DNA of 64,000 nt from assembly GCF_015223195.1 (NCBI RefSeq), contig NZ_JADFUA010000005.1, positions 124,001 to 188,000 of the forward strand, read 5' to 3'. This document shows positions 35,836-44,546 of this stretch, piece by piece. The position numbers and the translations under genes are program-made. Below the pieces are notes generated by a model. It was not told the origin of the DNA. It did no database searches and was given only the letters and a program-made list of their open reading frames with translations. Origin of the DNA: Chitinilyticum piscinae. GTDB lineage: Bacteria; Pseudomonadota; Gammaproteobacteria; Burkholderiales; Chitinibacteraceae. Every line of letters starts with the position of its first letter. Position 1 is the first letter of the stretch.

Positions 35836-36696
35836 TCAAGCCAACTGCGGGTAGCTGAACAGCAGAAAATGCCCGGCATTCACGGCAAAATGCACCAGCA
35901 CCGCCGCCGGCAGGCCACCCCGCTGCCAGGCCAGTCCGTAGCCCAGCCCGGCCAGGGTCGCCAGCAGCACCCACGCCACGCCACCCGGCGCATGCGCCAG
36001 CCCGAACAGCACGGCCGTGAACAGCAGCGCCAGCATCGGGCCATGCCGCCACCCCGACCAGCGCCGGGCCAGCCAGGCTTGCAGCCCGCCACGAAACAGC
36101 AGCTCCTCGACCACACAGACAATCAGCAGATTATTCGCCAGCCACAGCACCACCAGCGGCCAGGCCGGCCCGCGCCCGGGCGACCAGACCGGCTGCCAGG
36201 CGATCACACCGGCGAGCCAGGCCAGTGCCAGCACCAGCACCACCGTGGCGGGCAGCAGCACCAGTGCCCGTATCGCAGCGCGACTTGGCGGCGGCGGCGG
36301 ATACCGCAGCAGCAGTGCCAGCCCCAGCAAGGGTTTGTCGAGATTCAGGTAAGCACTGCTTGGCAGCACGCCGGGGCCGAGCGTCTGAGCCTGCCATAAG
36401 GGCAGATTGCCAAAACCGGGAAATCGGTGTAGCACGAGCCCAGCCGCCACCAGCAACAGCACACCGATGCCGGCTCGCCGTGCCAGCACGCCCGTCGCCC
36501 GCAACAAGCCCCCCGCCAGCAGCAGCAAGCCCAGCGGCAACAGCACGACCGCCCCCAGCCGGCCGGCCAGTACCGCCAGCGCGTAGCCACACACCGCCGG
36601 CCACAACCATCGCCGTGCCGAGCCCCCCAGCAGAGCCATCCCCAAGGCCAGACCGATCAGCCCCCAGGGCAGCAAGGTATACAGATCCGGCAACAT
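35836..36696 (-). CDS. CPBP family intramembrane metalloprotease
   Basis: A 286-residue polytopic membrane protein (about eight spans). The C-terminal half has the CPBP (Abi) motifs in order: EELLFRG, FGLAHAPGG and HFAVNAGH, which hold the glutamate/histidine active-site residues. Often linked to processing or to bacteriocin immunity; the target here is unknown. It begins 3 bases after the preceding gene, so they are co-translated. Confidence 0.87.
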   Translation of the reverse strand: MLPDLYTLLPWGLIGLALGMALLGGSARRWLWPAVCGYALAVLAGRLGAVVLLPLGLLLLAGGLLRATGVLARRAGIGVLLLVAAGLVLHRFPGFGNLPLWQAQTLGPGVLPSSAYLNLDKPLLGLALLLRYPPPPPSRAAIRALVLLPATVVLVLALAWLAGVIAWQPVWSPGRGPAWPLVVLWLANNLLIVCVVEELLFRGGLQAWLARRWSGWRHGPMLALLFTAVLFGLAHAPGGVAWVLLATLAGLGYGLAWQRGGLPAAVLVHFAVNAGHFLLFSYPQLA

Positions 36697-36699
36697 GGC

Positions 36700-37047
36700 T
36701 CAGCCGTCGTAACGCACGCCCGTCTGCGGATCATACAGCGGGCAGCCATAGCAAGCGGCCAGATCGATAAAGCGGTTCATCACCGAGCCGGACAGGCCAT
36801 GACAATCCACGCGCAGCCATTGGGGCGAAGTCGTCAGCGTAAAGGCGCCCTGCGGCCCCTCCCAGCTGGATTCGCCGACACGCAGCCAGCCATCGGCAAA
36901 GTCAGCGGCAATGTCAGCCACCAGCGCGGCAATCGGCAGGCTCTGCAGCCCCCCCACGGGCAGGCCTTCGCACAGCTGCTCATACACCTGCTGATGATCG
37001 GCGCTGACGCCATCCGCGTATTTCCAGAAATTCAGGTCGTAACTCAC
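36700..37047 (-). CDS. Small hypothetical protein (115 residues)
   Basis: Not recognised. It is soluble, starting GTG-SYDLNFWKYADGVSADHQQVYEQLCEG, with a C-terminal part rich in Gly and Cys (HGLSGSVMNRFIDLAACYGCPLYDPQTGVRYDG). Start set at GTG 37047 because the SYDLNFWKY opening is the natural beginning; a GTG seven codons upstream is also in frame. It directly precedes the CPBP protease gene with a 3-base gap. Confidence 0.68.
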   Translation of the reverse strand: MSYDLNFWKYADGVSADHQQVYEQLCEGLPVGGLQSLPIAALVADIAADFADGWLRVGESSWEGPQGAFTLTTSPQWLRVDCHGLSGSVMNRFIDLAACYGCPLYDPQTGVRYDG

Positions 37048-37119
37048 CCACAGCCCCGCCGCAGTCACTCACACGGGCGGCAGTGTATAGCTTTCCGGCT
37101 ACTGACGAACAGCTTCGTT

Positions 37120-38097
37120 TTACACCCCGTTTTTCACCAGCTGCATTACCGTACCGTAATCCAGTGTGCGGGCCTGCTGCTGGATCTGCGGCAGATACTG
37201 GCTCTGCAACTGCCTGGCCGGTGCCAGCAGCTGGCCGAAGGTGTCCTTCAGCACCGCCGTTTCCATCTTGCGGCCGCCGGCGTAATAGCGCTTGGCCAGC
37301 TGGCCCAGGGCGTAGGTAGTGGCAAAGGAAAACGCGATGCCCGTCGCCGCGCGGCCGGCCTTGCCGGCCGTCTTGCCGGCATATTTGCCCAGCAGCCCGC
37401 CCAGCAGCTTGCGGCCGAACTGCTCGACATACTGCGAGGTCAGCCCCACACCGGCGGCCGCCAGAAATTCGCGGATATGCCCCTGATCCAGCTCGATACC
37501 ATAGGCCTTGCCCACGCCATGCACCAGCTTCAGCTGCAGCGGCACAATCGCCATCGTCGCCCACGATTGCGGCAACAACTCCAGCGCGCCGCACACAATG
37601 GCAAAGCGCAGCACCGAAGCATCCAGCGCCCGCTCGGTCTCCAGCGGCAGGGTCAGCAGCGCGGTCTGCTGCGCTGCAGGTGCAAGGGGCACCGCGACGG
37701 GTGACGCGGCCCCCACTGCCGGGATGTCATAACCGAACCAGGCATTGGCTTCGGCTTCGATGGCCGCCGCCGCGCCATCCAGCCCGAGCGCGGTTTTCAG
37801 CGCGGCCAGAAAGGCCGTCTCGGCCGCCGTCTGTCGGCCATCGGCATCCACAACGCACACGGCCATCTCGTAGGCCAGTTGCCGCGCCCCTTCATCCTGC
37901 AGCGCCGCCACTGCATCGGCCTGCGTATAGCGCTTGAGCAGCACGTCCTGATACAGCCGCGGCAGATCCACCCCCTGCCCGCCCAGCGATGCGGCAATGC
38001 CCTTGATCGCATCGCGTTCACGGCTGTCCTTGTCGCCGTCGCAGAAAGCGGCAAGCAGGGTAATGGCCAGAATGGCCTGCTGTTCACTCGCGGTCAT
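37120..38097 (-). CDS. TerB-domain protein with C-terminal hydrophobic/Gly-rich region
   Basis: 325 residues. The N-terminal 120 residues resemble the tellurite-resistance TerB helical domain (ILAITLLAAFCDGDKDSRERDAIKGIAASLGG). The C-terminal part (about 160-325) resembles DUF697/YcjF-type regions, with KLVHGVGKAYGIELDQGHIREFLAAAGVGLTSQYVEQFGRKLLGG and a Gly/Ala-rich stretch. Start at ATG 38097. Probably membrane-associated; role unknown. Confidence 0.72.
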   Translation of the reverse strand: MTASEQQAILAITLLAAFCDGDKDSRERDAIKGIAASLGGQGVDLPRLYQDVLLKRYTQADAVAALQDEGARQLAYEMAVCVVDADGRQTAAETAFLAALKTALGLDGAAAAIEAEANAWFGYDIPAVGAASPVAVPLAPAAQQTALLTLPLETERALDASVLRFAIVCGALELLPQSWATMAIVPLQLKLVHGVGKAYGIELDQGHIREFLAAAGVGLTSQYVEQFGRKLLGGLLGKYAGKTAGKAGRAATGIAFSFATTYALGQLAKRYYAGGRKMETAVLKDTFGQLLAPARQLQSQYLPQIQQQARTLDYGTVMQLVKNGV

Positions 38098-38290
38098 CGT
38101 GGAATACTCCGGGTAAAACAGCTCGGACACCCGGCACCGCCGACGGTTCCACCAGATGTGGCGTGCCGTGTTTCCTGCATGCGACAACTGCATCAGGGAT
38201 TGCTACTGCGGCTTGCCAGCCGAGCCAGTCATGCCAAGATCATCGTGTTGCCCACAGCAGGCAACATCACATAAAAAGGAAGATCGAGGA

Positions 38291-39436
38291 ATGAAAACCA
38301 CACTGAAGCACGGGCTGCTCGGCATCCCGGCCTTACTCGTTGCGCTCACCGCTCACGCCACCCCCGCCATGTGCACAGGCACCTACCCGCAACTGCCGAC
38401 GCGTCCGGCTGGCAGCGAAGCCATGCCGATCATGGAGCCAGCGTTTACCCAGTTCCAGGGAGCCAGTACCCCTCGCCCAACCTACCCGGGCCTGGGCCAG
38501 CTGTTCTGGCCGGGCGAACCCAGCAACAGCGGCCAGCAATGGTGTATCGGGGTGATCTACAGTACGGCCGCCCAGCTGAATGCCCTGGATGATGCGCAGC
38601 TGCAGCGGGTAGCCGCTGGCGTCGCACCGGCCTGGGAAAGCAGCCGCACTTACAATGCCGGCGATCAGGTCAGCTATAACAGCCAGATTTACAAGGCCAA
38701 ATGGTGGACACAGAACGAAGCCCCCGGCAACGCCTACGGTGCCTGGGAGCAACAGAGCAACGGCAGCACCGGCCCGCAAGCCTGGGACAGCACCCGCGTC
38801 TACAACACCGGTGACGAAGCCGTATTCCGCGCCAGCCTGTATCGCGCCAAATGGTGGACCCAGGGCAACCAGCCCGGCGAAGACTGGGGGCCATGGACCC
38901 TGCTTGGCGTTGCACCTGCCACCGCGCCCCGGCCGGCCGGCTACCAGCTGCAGCTCATCCCCGGCGACAGCGGCCTGCGGCTGAATTACCTGAGCAAGCC
39001 CTCCTTCGAGACCGTGAACTACACCGTCGATGCGCAGTGCAAGGTCAATGCACAAAGCAGCTGGAGCAATGACAATGGCAGCAACACGCCCCCGCAGAAA
39101 CTGGAAGTCCTGCGCGACGGCCAGCTGATTGCCTCCATCAGCGGCAACCAGTTCCTGACCGGCCTGCCGCGCCCGATTCCGCCCAAGCCGCTGCTGGAAA
39201 CCCTGCAGGCGCAGGTCCGCAACGACGATGGCAGCTGCCGGTATGCCGACGGGGCACTGCTGCTGAGCTGGAGTGGTGACACCGGCGCCAGCGTTTCTGC
39301 CTCCATCGTGCTGCCGGCGCAGAGCAACAGCAATTTCCTCAGTGCCCGCGCCTGCAACAGCGACAGCTGCCGCAGCACGCCACTGCTGTGGGAATCGGCC
39401 CTGGGCGGCGGCGGCAAGCGCGTACTCGGCTACTAA
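38291..39436 (+). CDS. Secreted protein with two chitin-binding (CBM5/12) modules
   Basis: 381 residues. The signal peptide MKTTLKHGLLGIPALLVALTAHA is followed by a unique N-terminal segment. Two CBM5/12 modules lie at about 114-153 and 164-203, each with AW..S..YN.GD.V, YKAKWWTQ (or YRAKWWTQ) and a closing WE/WT. The C-terminal half (215-381) is Ig/fibronectin-like in look but has no recognised catalytic residues. It is likely a chitin-binding or adhesive exoprotein. Start at ATG 38291 with AGGA upstream. Confidence 0.85.
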   Translation: MKTTLKHGLLGIPALLVALTAHATPAMCTGTYPQLPTRPAGSEAMPIMEPAFTQFQGASTPRPTYPGLGQLFWPGEPSNSGQQWCIGVIYSTAAQLNALDDAQLQRVAAGVAPAWESSRTYNAGDQVSYNSQIYKAKWWTQNEAPGNAYGAWEQQSNGSTGPQAWDSTRVYNTGDEAVFRASLYRAKWWTQGNQPGEDWGPWTLLGVAPATAPRPAGYQLQLIPGDSGLRLNYLSKPSFETVNYTVDAQCKVNAQSSWSNDNGSNTPPQKLEVLRDGQLIASISGNQFLTGLPRPIPPKPLLETLQAQVRNDDGSCRYADGALLLSWSGDTGASVSASIVLPAQSNSNFLSARACNSDSCRSTPLLWESALGGGGKRVLGY

Positions 39437-39652
39437 GTCAGCGTTGCACCCGCACCACGGCCGCTGGACATGACCAGCGGCCGTGCCGCTCTGTGCGGAG
39501 TGCGTTGGCGACTGCGCCATCCCTCCGCAAGCGGCAGACCGGCAAGCCCACCACCTCGACAGCAAATGGCAAGCAAAAGCCAGCTTTCTTGTCAGACCTG
39601 GCCGCACACGGCATGATTGGCGCCCTGTTTCCAACCCGCCTATCCGCACACC

Positions 39653-40162
39653 ATGTCCCGCCTCCTCGCCACCCTGCTGTTCAGCGCCGCCGCCACGGCC
39701 CACGCTGCCCCCAAAGTCGACCTTGACCGCTATGTCCGCCTGCTGGAATGCCGCCCGACCACCGCCGACATGAAAATCGATGCCGACAGCGGCCTGCCCG
39801 CACTGGGCGACAATCACCCGCTGGTTAAAAGCCATCAGGCCATGCGCTCGGCCATCAGGCTGCCCAAACCCGTCACCGCCAACGGCATGACTAGTGACCT
39901 GATCTACGCCGGTGGTGGCGCGGTGATGATGCTGATCCCCAGCAAGAACCCGGCCGCCGACATCATGGCCAAGGCCCGTGAGCTGAATATCTCCACTGAG
40001 GAGTTCAACAAGGATTACCCGGTGTACAGCTTCAGCCAGCGCCGCCCGAGCAAGGAGCGGGACGTGAACGGCCGCCCGCTGAGCGACATGCGCCTGAGTG
40101 TCAGCCAGGGCTGGGATGGGGTAAAGGAGGACAAATACTACCTGCTCGGCTGCGAATTCTGA
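39653..40162 (+). CDS. Secreted hypothetical protein (169 residues)
   Basis: Not recognised. Signal peptide MSRLLATLLFSAAATAHA followed by a mature domain with two cysteines (LLECRPTTADMK and LLGCEF at the end) that could form a disulfide. Gene follows the chitin-binding protein on the same strand after 216 bases that contain a perfect 11-bp hairpin (ACGGCCGCTGG/CCAGCGGCCGT) without a T tract. Confidence 0.65.
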   Translation: MSRLLATLLFSAAATAHAAPKVDLDRYVRLLECRPTTADMKIDADSGLPALGDNHPLVKSHQAMRSAIRLPKPVTANGMTSDLIYAGGGAVMMLIPSKNPAADIMAKARELNISTEEFNKDYPVYSFSQRRPSKERDVNGRPLSDMRLSVSQGWDGVKEDKYYLLGCEF

Positions 40163-40187
40163 TCGCCCGAGGTGGGCCCGATACACC

Positions 40188-40248
40188 ATACCCATGCCGT
40201 GATATGGCTATAGGCCATCATTCAAAAGGCCTGTAGCCACATACCCAT
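40188..40248 (+). repeat. 53-bp-period direct-repeat element, copy 8 (best hairpin)
   Basis: ATACCCAT at 40188 and ATACCCAT at 40241, both perfect and 53 bp apart. Between them TGGCTATAGGCC (40205-40216) pairs with GGCCTGTAGCCA (40228-40239) over 12 bp with one G-U, loop 11 nt. Placed in a convergent gap; the second octamer runs straight into TCA (40248-40250), the stop codon of the next minus-strand gene. Confidence 0.9.
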
Positions 40249-40820
40249 CAAAAACGCGGCAAGCAATGCCCAAGGACTGGGTTTTTGACAGCACACCGGC
40301 ACTGGCTGCCTGCCCACAATCCCCGCCGCCTGGCAAACGGCCAGAAGGGATCGGGAACGCGGATGGCCGGGTTCGCTCGTTGCAGGGCGGCAAACAGCTT
40401 GCGATGGCTGAAGGCAAAGTTCGGGCACAGCGCCAGCTGCTGCCCGTCCTTCAGGACGATGCGAATGGCCGACTGCCCCTTGCGGCGGTTGCCATAGCTG
40501 ATCTCGGCAATGTCCTGCGGATGCACCGCAAAACACCACGCCTTGAACTGCGGATGATGCGAGGAAAACAGTGTACGGCCCAGGCTGATCGTAAAAGCTG
40601 CGGGGCGCGCCAGCAGCCACAGCAGCACGCCCAGCATCACCAGCTCGCAAGCGATCAGCAGCGGCTGCAACACCGTCACGAACTTCCGGTAGGCTGCAGG
40701 GTCGTCGACCAGCAGCAGCAAGAGTCCCAGCACCACGGGCAGAAACAGCATATTGAACGCCAGCACGGCCGCCTGCTGACGGCGGGTGCGCTCATAGTAA
40801 AACAGCAGTTCGTCGGTCAT
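40248..40820 (-). CDS. Two-span membrane protein, YcxB-like appearance
   Basis: 190 residues with two N-terminal transmembrane helices (VLAFNMLFLPVVLGLLLLLV and PLLIACELVMLGVLLWLLA). A cytoplasmic part resembles YcxB-like domains (FKAWCFAVHPQDIAEISYGNRRKGQSAIRIVLKDGQQLALCPNF). Its stop codon directly adjoins the repeat element. The family call is tentative. Confidence 0.65.
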   Translation of the reverse strand: MTDELLFYYERTRRQQAAVLAFNMLFLPVVLGLLLLLVDDPAAYRKFVTVLQPLLIACELVMLGVLLWLLARPAAFTISLGRTLFSSHHPQFKAWCFAVHPQDIAEISYGNRRKGQSAIRIVLKDGQQLALCPNFAFSHRKLFAALQRANPAIRVPDPFWPFARRRGLWAGSQCRCAVKNPVLGHCLPRF

Positions 40821-40919
40821 GCGCCCCCCCTGATCATTCCAGTCACATTAATGCATGGTCGGCTCGGCCAGGCAAGGCATGCCCGGCAATCCGGCGATTC
40901 ATTCATGTGCATTGGATTT

Positions 40920-41080
40920 TATGCGCCTGCGGCGCGGGGTTTGCATGCGCGTTCCGCCGCGCGCACGGCGGCGCGAGACAATTCGGCCCTGCGGGCCTCA
41001 AACACGTCCCGCACCTGATCCTCCCCCTTCGGGGAAAACTGCGCTTCTCGGCGGCTGCGAGGGCATCGCGTGCTAAGCAG
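40920..41080 (+). repeat. GC-rich dispersed repeat R, copy 1 (short)
   Basis: It begins ATGCGCCTGCGGCGCGG and ends CTTCTCGGCGGCTGCGAGGGCATCG. It shares CGGCCCTGCGGGCCTCA and CGTCCCGCACCTGATCC with the copy at 41233-41470. Non-coding. Confidence 0.78.
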
Positions 41081-41089
41081 CGGCACAAT

Positions 41090-41150
41090 ATACCCATTCA
41101 GTGATAAGCCTACAGCCAAATAATCTAAAGGGCTGCAGTCGCATACCCAC
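41090..41150 (+). repeat. 53-bp-period direct-repeat element, copy 9
   Basis: ATACCCAT at 41090 and ATACCCAC at 41143, 53 bp apart, arms GCCTACAGCC / GGCTGCAGTC pairing at 8 of 10. It shares CAGTGATAA and GCCAAATAA with the copy at 41488. Confidence 0.88.
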
Positions 41151-41154
41151 CATC

Positions 41155-41225
41155 GTAGGTTGGGTTGAGCGTAGCGAAACCCAACAATCCAGCAAGTAGG
41201 TACGAATAGCGCAGCGTATTCGTAC
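41155..41225 (+). repeat. REP-like double palindrome
   Basis: GTTGGGTT-gagcgtagcg-AACCCAAC (ending 41185) and GTACGAATA-gcgcagcg-TATTCGTAC (41200-41225). Both stems are perfect. Such TAGGTTGGGTTGAG palindromes are common dispersed sequences in proteobacteria; one related copy lies at 45703-45782. Confidence 0.78.
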
Positions 41226-41232
41226 GCATGGG

Positions 41233-41470
41233 TTTATGCGCCTGCGGCGCGGTGTTTTGATGCCGGGTGTGCCCGGCGGCACGTCAGGGGGCTTGTCTTG
41301 CCAAGCCCCCCGACACCCCCAAGGCGCGCCCGGTCCGCCGGCCCTTCGGGCTGCCCTGCGATGCTCGCTTTTCCGGGGGCGCGAGACAACTCGGCCCTGC
41401 GGGCCTCAGACACGTCCCGCACCTGATCCCGGAAAACCTGCGCTTCTCGGCGGCTCCAGGGCATCTTGTC
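41233..41470 (+). repeat. GC-rich dispersed repeat R, copy 2 (full)
   Basis: It starts TATGCGCCTGCGGCGCGG, then TGTTTTGATGCC, and ends with TGCGCTTCTCGGCGGCTCC. An internal palindrome GGGGGCTTG-tctt-gCCAAGCCCCC is present. The ends match copies 3 and 4 in inverted orientation. Confidence 0.82.
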
Positions 41471-41487
41471 CTAACAAGCATGACGAC

Positions 41488-41548
41488 ATACCCATGCAGT
41501 GATAAAGCCAAAGCCAAATAAGATAAAGGGCTACAGCCGTATACCCAT
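41488..41548 (+). repeat. 53-bp-period direct-repeat element, copy 10
   Basis: ATACCCAT at 41488 and ATACCCAT at 41541, both perfect, 53 bp apart; closest in sequence to the copy at 41090. Follows repeat R copy 2. Confidence 0.9.
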
Positions 41549-41604
41549 CGCTAGAATCATCGAAAGAGGCTTGGCTTTTCAGACCTACGAATCACCACCG
41601 CCGC

Positions 41605-41890
41605 CGATTAGCACGCCCCGCCCTGAAGCCGCCGAGAAGCGCAGTTGCGGCCAGGGTTTCGGCGCGACGAGTGTCTGAGGCCAAAGGCCGAGTTGCGGCG
41701 CGCCGCTGGACGCAACGAGCATCGCAGGGCACCCCGCGCAGCGGGGCGGCGGATCGGGCTCGCCTTTTCTTTGGTTCGTTTCTTTTGGCGAAGCAAAAGA
41801 AATGAACACGTCCGCCGGCGACCGCAGGAAGTCCCAGTTGGGAGCGGAACCGGCATCAAAACACCGTGCCGCAGACACAGACAAAACAAA
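41605..41890 (-). repeat. GC-rich dispersed repeat R, copy 3 (inverted)
   Basis: It reads GCACGCCCCGCCCTGAAG then CCGCCGAGAAGCGCAG on the plus strand and ends GGCATCAAAACACCGTGCCG, the inverse of copy 2 ends. The interior TTTTGGCGAAGCAAAAGAAA gives spurious ETNQRKGEPDPPP-like readings often mis-annotated as proteins. Confidence 0.82.
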
Positions 41891-41918
41891 ACCGCCGGAC
41901 ATAATCCGGCGGTTCAAT

Positions 41919-42713
41919 TCATGCGGCGCAATGCCTGCGGCGATTGCGCCTCAATTCGCAAAGATTATAGCAACGCAACTCCGAATCCCATTCACATTTA
42001 AGAATGGGAACATTACACATGCCTAGTAAAATATCAGCATAAATATCAGGAGCATCGCACCCAAGAACGACTGCAACCAAAGAATCACAAATATTTAAAT
42101 AGGAATAATCGTCAGTTTTTTGATACACAACCACCCGAAATTCACTCTCAGAAGCCCAGTCAAAATGTTTACAAAAAAGAAACCTGTCACCACCATCCCT
42201 AAGCTTATTAAATACATACTCATATAAATCGAAATCACCCTGAGGGCAAGATATATTGGTAAACGAACAAAGACCTTCTGCCGTCGAGTCATTATAATAA
42301 ACTTGCTCCGCACCAACAAAACCTTCAATTTTCCGCGCAACATCAACTAATTTTTTCTTATCAAAAATCAGACAGGCGCCGCGCGAATTTCCTGCATATT
42401 GCGCCCACATTCTCGGCTTCCTCCAGCATGAAGCGCCATCAACACCAATAGAAAAACAGGCAACTTTTATCCCACTTCTCTTTGCTCTTTCATGCTCAAT
42501 ATACAACCCATCATAATTATCAGGAAGGCGCCAAGGATCACCAGGAACCCCAGAATACAGCATCATCGAACTCTCACCCTTAGATTCCTTTGGGTCGTTC
42601 AGTTTATACAATGGACTAAATCTAATTCGACAATCTGGGATTATAAATTCAATCAAGGAATTCATGCTAGTAAAGTGAGAAACGAATCCTTCACCTTGAA
42701 AATCATCACCCAT
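41919..42713 (-). CDS. DUF2971-like protein, probably horizontally acquired
   Basis: 264 residues, soluble. The opening FVSHFTSMNSLIEFIIPDCRIRFSPLYKLNDPKE and the block FSIGVDGASCWRKPRMWAQYAGNSRGACLIFDKKKL are characteristic of DUF2971 proteins, whose function is unknown and which are often found in accessory islands. The gene is strikingly AT-rich compared with all neighbours and lies between the repeat array and nrdB, supporting transfer. Start at ATG 42713 with GAGG eight bases upstream. The last residues (RRNRRRHCAA) come from sequence bordering repeat R. Confidence 0.75.
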   Translation of the reverse strand: MGDDFQGEGFVSHFTSMNSLIEFIIPDCRIRFSPLYKLNDPKESKGESSMMLYSGVPGDPWRLPDNYDGLYIEHERAKRSGIKVACFSIGVDGASCWRKPRMWAQYAGNSRGACLIFDKKKLVDVARKIEGFVGAEQVYYNDSTAEGLCSFTNISCPQGDFDLYEYVFNKLRDGGDRFLFCKHFDWASESEFRVVVYQKTDDYSYLNICDSLVAVVLGCDAPDIYADILLGMCNVPILKCEWDSELRCYNLCELRRNRRRHCAA

Positions 42714-42727
42714 TTTCGAAACCTCAG

Positions 42728-42756
42728 AAAAAAAGGCCGCACATCGGCGACCTTTT
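42728..42756 (-). terminator. Intrinsic terminator of nrdB
   Basis: Minus strand AGGTCGC-CGATGT-GCGGCCT (7 pairs, one G-U) followed by seven T, just after the nrdB stop. Confidence 0.82.
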
Positions 42757-42774
42757 TGATTTAGAAACCTACGC

Positions 42775-43911
42775 TTAATCCCAGCTCAACGCCCCGCCAG
42801 TTTGATACTCGGTGACGCGAGTCTCGAAGAAGTTCTTTTCCTTCTTCAGATCAATCATCTCGCTCATCCACGGGAAGGGGTTGGTCGCGCCGGGGAAGAG
42901 CTCGTTCAGACCAATCTGCTGCAGACGGCGGTTGGCGATGAAGCGCAGGTATTCCTTGAACTGGCTGGCATTCAGGCCCAGCACGCCGCGCGGCATGGTG
43001 TCTTCCGCATAGGCGTATTCCAGCTCCACCGCCTTCTGGAACAGGCCGTAGATTTCATTCTTGAAGTCTTCCGTCCACAGCAACGGGTTTTCCATCTTGA
43101 TGGTGTTGATCAGGTCGATGCCGAAATTGCAGTGCATGGATTCGTCACGCAGGATGTACTGGTACTGCTCGGCGGCGCCGGTCATCTTGTTCTGGCGGCC
43201 CAGCGCGAGGATCTGCACGAAGCCGACGTAGAAGAACAGGCCTTCCATCAGGCAGGCGAACACGATGATGGAGCGCAGCAGCTGCTGATCCGCTTCCAGT
43301 GTGCCGGTCTTGAATTCCGGATCGCACAGGATGTCGATGAAGGGGATGAGGAATTCGTCCTTGTCGCGGATCGATTTCACTTCGTTGTAGGCATTGAACA
43401 CTTCGCCTTCGTCCAGACCCAGGCTTTCGACGATGTACTGGTAGGCGTGGGTGTGGATGGCTTCGTCAAAGGCCTGGCGCAGCAGGAACTGGCGGCATTC
43501 CGGGCTGGTGATCTGGCGATAGGTGCCGAGCACGATGTTGTTGGCGGCCAGGCTGTCGGCGGTGACGAAGAAGCCGAGGTTGCGCTTCACGATGCGCATT
43601 TCGTCTTCCGTGAGTGCGCCCATCTTCCACTGCTCGATGTCGCGCTGCATGTTCACTTCCTGCGGCATCCAGTGGTTGGCGCACTGGGCGAGGTATTTTT
43701 CCCACGCCCACTTGTGCTTGAACGGCACCAGCTGGTTGACGTCGGTGGTGCCGTTGATGACCTTCTTGTCGACGGCGTTCACGCGGTTGGCGCTGGCGGC
43801 GTGGGACACGCTGGTCATGGCCGGGGCGGCAGGCGCGGCGGCGGATTGCGGGGCGGCGGCAGCGGCCGGGCGGGACGGGGTGATCACGTCATCATCAAAG
43901 CTCAGCGACAT
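42775..43911 (-). CDS. nrdB: Class Ia ribonucleotide reductase beta subunit
   Basis: Provides the diiron-tyrosyl radical for NrdA. The 378-residue product has the ferritin-like fold with [16 protein letters not shown], the iron-ligand helix [18 protein letters not shown] and [16 protein letters not shown]. The C-terminal peptide ([13 protein letters not shown]) docks to NrdA. The N-terminal 50 residues are an Ala/Pro-rich extension. nrdB is separated from nrdA by 2.3 kb holding add, a lipoprotein gene and repeats, and has no NrdR box of its own. Confidence 0.96.
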   Translation of the reverse strand: MSLSFDDDVITPSRPAAAAAPQSAAAPAAPAMTSVSHAASANRVNAVDKKVINGTTDVNQLVPFKHKWAWEKYLAQCANHWMPQEVNMQRDIEQWKMGALTEDEMRIVKRNLGFFVTADSLAANNIVLGTYRQITSPECRQFLLRQAFDEAIHTHAYQYIVESLGLDEGEVFNAYNEVKSIRDKDEFLIPFIDILCDPEFKTGTLEADQQLLRSIIVFACLMEGLFFYVGFVQILALGRQNKMTGAAEQYQYILRDESMHCNFGIDLINTIKMENPLLWTEDFKNEIYGLFQKAVELEYAYAEDTMPRGVLGLNASQFKEYLRFIANRRLQQIGLNELFPGATNPFPWMSEMIDLKKEKNFFETRVTEYQTGGALSWD

Positions 43912-43967
43912 GGCTAATTCCTTCTTCGGGTATCCGGATAATCGGTTCGGTTAATCGTTGTTCGGGT

Positions 43968-44546
43968 TTACTGTGCGGCAGACGGTGCCTGCAGCGGGGC
44001 AATGCGGATATTGCTGGTGTCGGTCACACCCCAGCGGGTTTGCATATGGTGAAAATCGCGCTCGCGCTCGGCGTGCAGCTCGTAGGACGGGCGGAAATTC
44101 AGATTCAGGTGGGCGTCGCCCAGATAGACCACTTCGCCGGCCTTGAGGCTGAACGGCGCGTTGATGGTGGCGGTCACCATTTCACGGCGGCGCCACAGGC
44201 CGCTTTCAACCAGCCAGCTGCCGTACATGCGGCTGGCCACGTAGTCGCCCGGCGCGAGCGCCACGGCGCTGAGCCGGCCATTGCCGTTGGGAGCGTCACC
44301 GGGGGCAACAATGCCGGCAGTGGCCGTGTTGGCCCAGATCTGGGTGCGGCCGGCCGGGCCGATGAGCTCCAGCGCGGCATCGGGGTCGCTGCTGATGTCG
44401 TCGTAGCTGTGCATGGTCACCCCGACAATGGCATAGGCCATGCCGGCGGGGGGCTGCAGCTGGCCGTTGCTGCCCAGCTGCGGCTGCATGCTGGCGCAGC
44501 CGACCAAGAGGGTGATCGTGATGAGTGCCAGTAGCGTGCGGATCAT
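43968..44546 (-). CDS. Lipoprotein of unknown function
   Basis: 192 residues with a lipoprotein signal (ITLLVGCAS, Cys17). The mature part is probably beta-rich (AIVGVTMHSYDDISSDPDAALELIGPAGRTQIWANT, GEVVYLGDAHLNLNF), a look shared with small DUF2846-like envelope lipoproteins. Its ATG overlaps the deaminase stop by four bases, so they are translated from one mRNA. Confidence 0.72.
   Translation of the reverse strand: MIRTLLALITITLLVGCASMQPQLGSNGQLQPPAGMAYAIVGVTMHSYDDISSDPDAALELIGPAGRTQIWANTATAGIVAPGDAPNGNGRLSAVALAPGDYVASRMYGSWLVESGLWRRREMVTATINAPFSLKAGEVVYLGDAHLNLNFRPSYELHAERERDFHHMQTRWGVTDTSNIRIAPLQAPSAAQ

Larger units (their letters stand above)
40821..41918. other. Repeat-rich 1.1-kb region without genes
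   Basis: No gene was accepted here. It holds, in order, a GC-rich repeat (40920-41080), a 53-bp element (41090-41150), a REP-like pair of palindromes (41155-41225), a second GC-rich repeat (41233-41470), a second 53-bp element (41488-41548) and an inverted third GC-rich repeat (41605-41890). Open frames inside are low-complexity readings in several frames. Confidence 0.8.

Noticed and set aside
41585-41917. Open frames with ETNQRKGEPDPPP-like sequence
   Set aside because: They lie in repeat R, occur in several overlapping frames, lack ribosome sites and recur as repeat translations at 45.8-46.1 kb.
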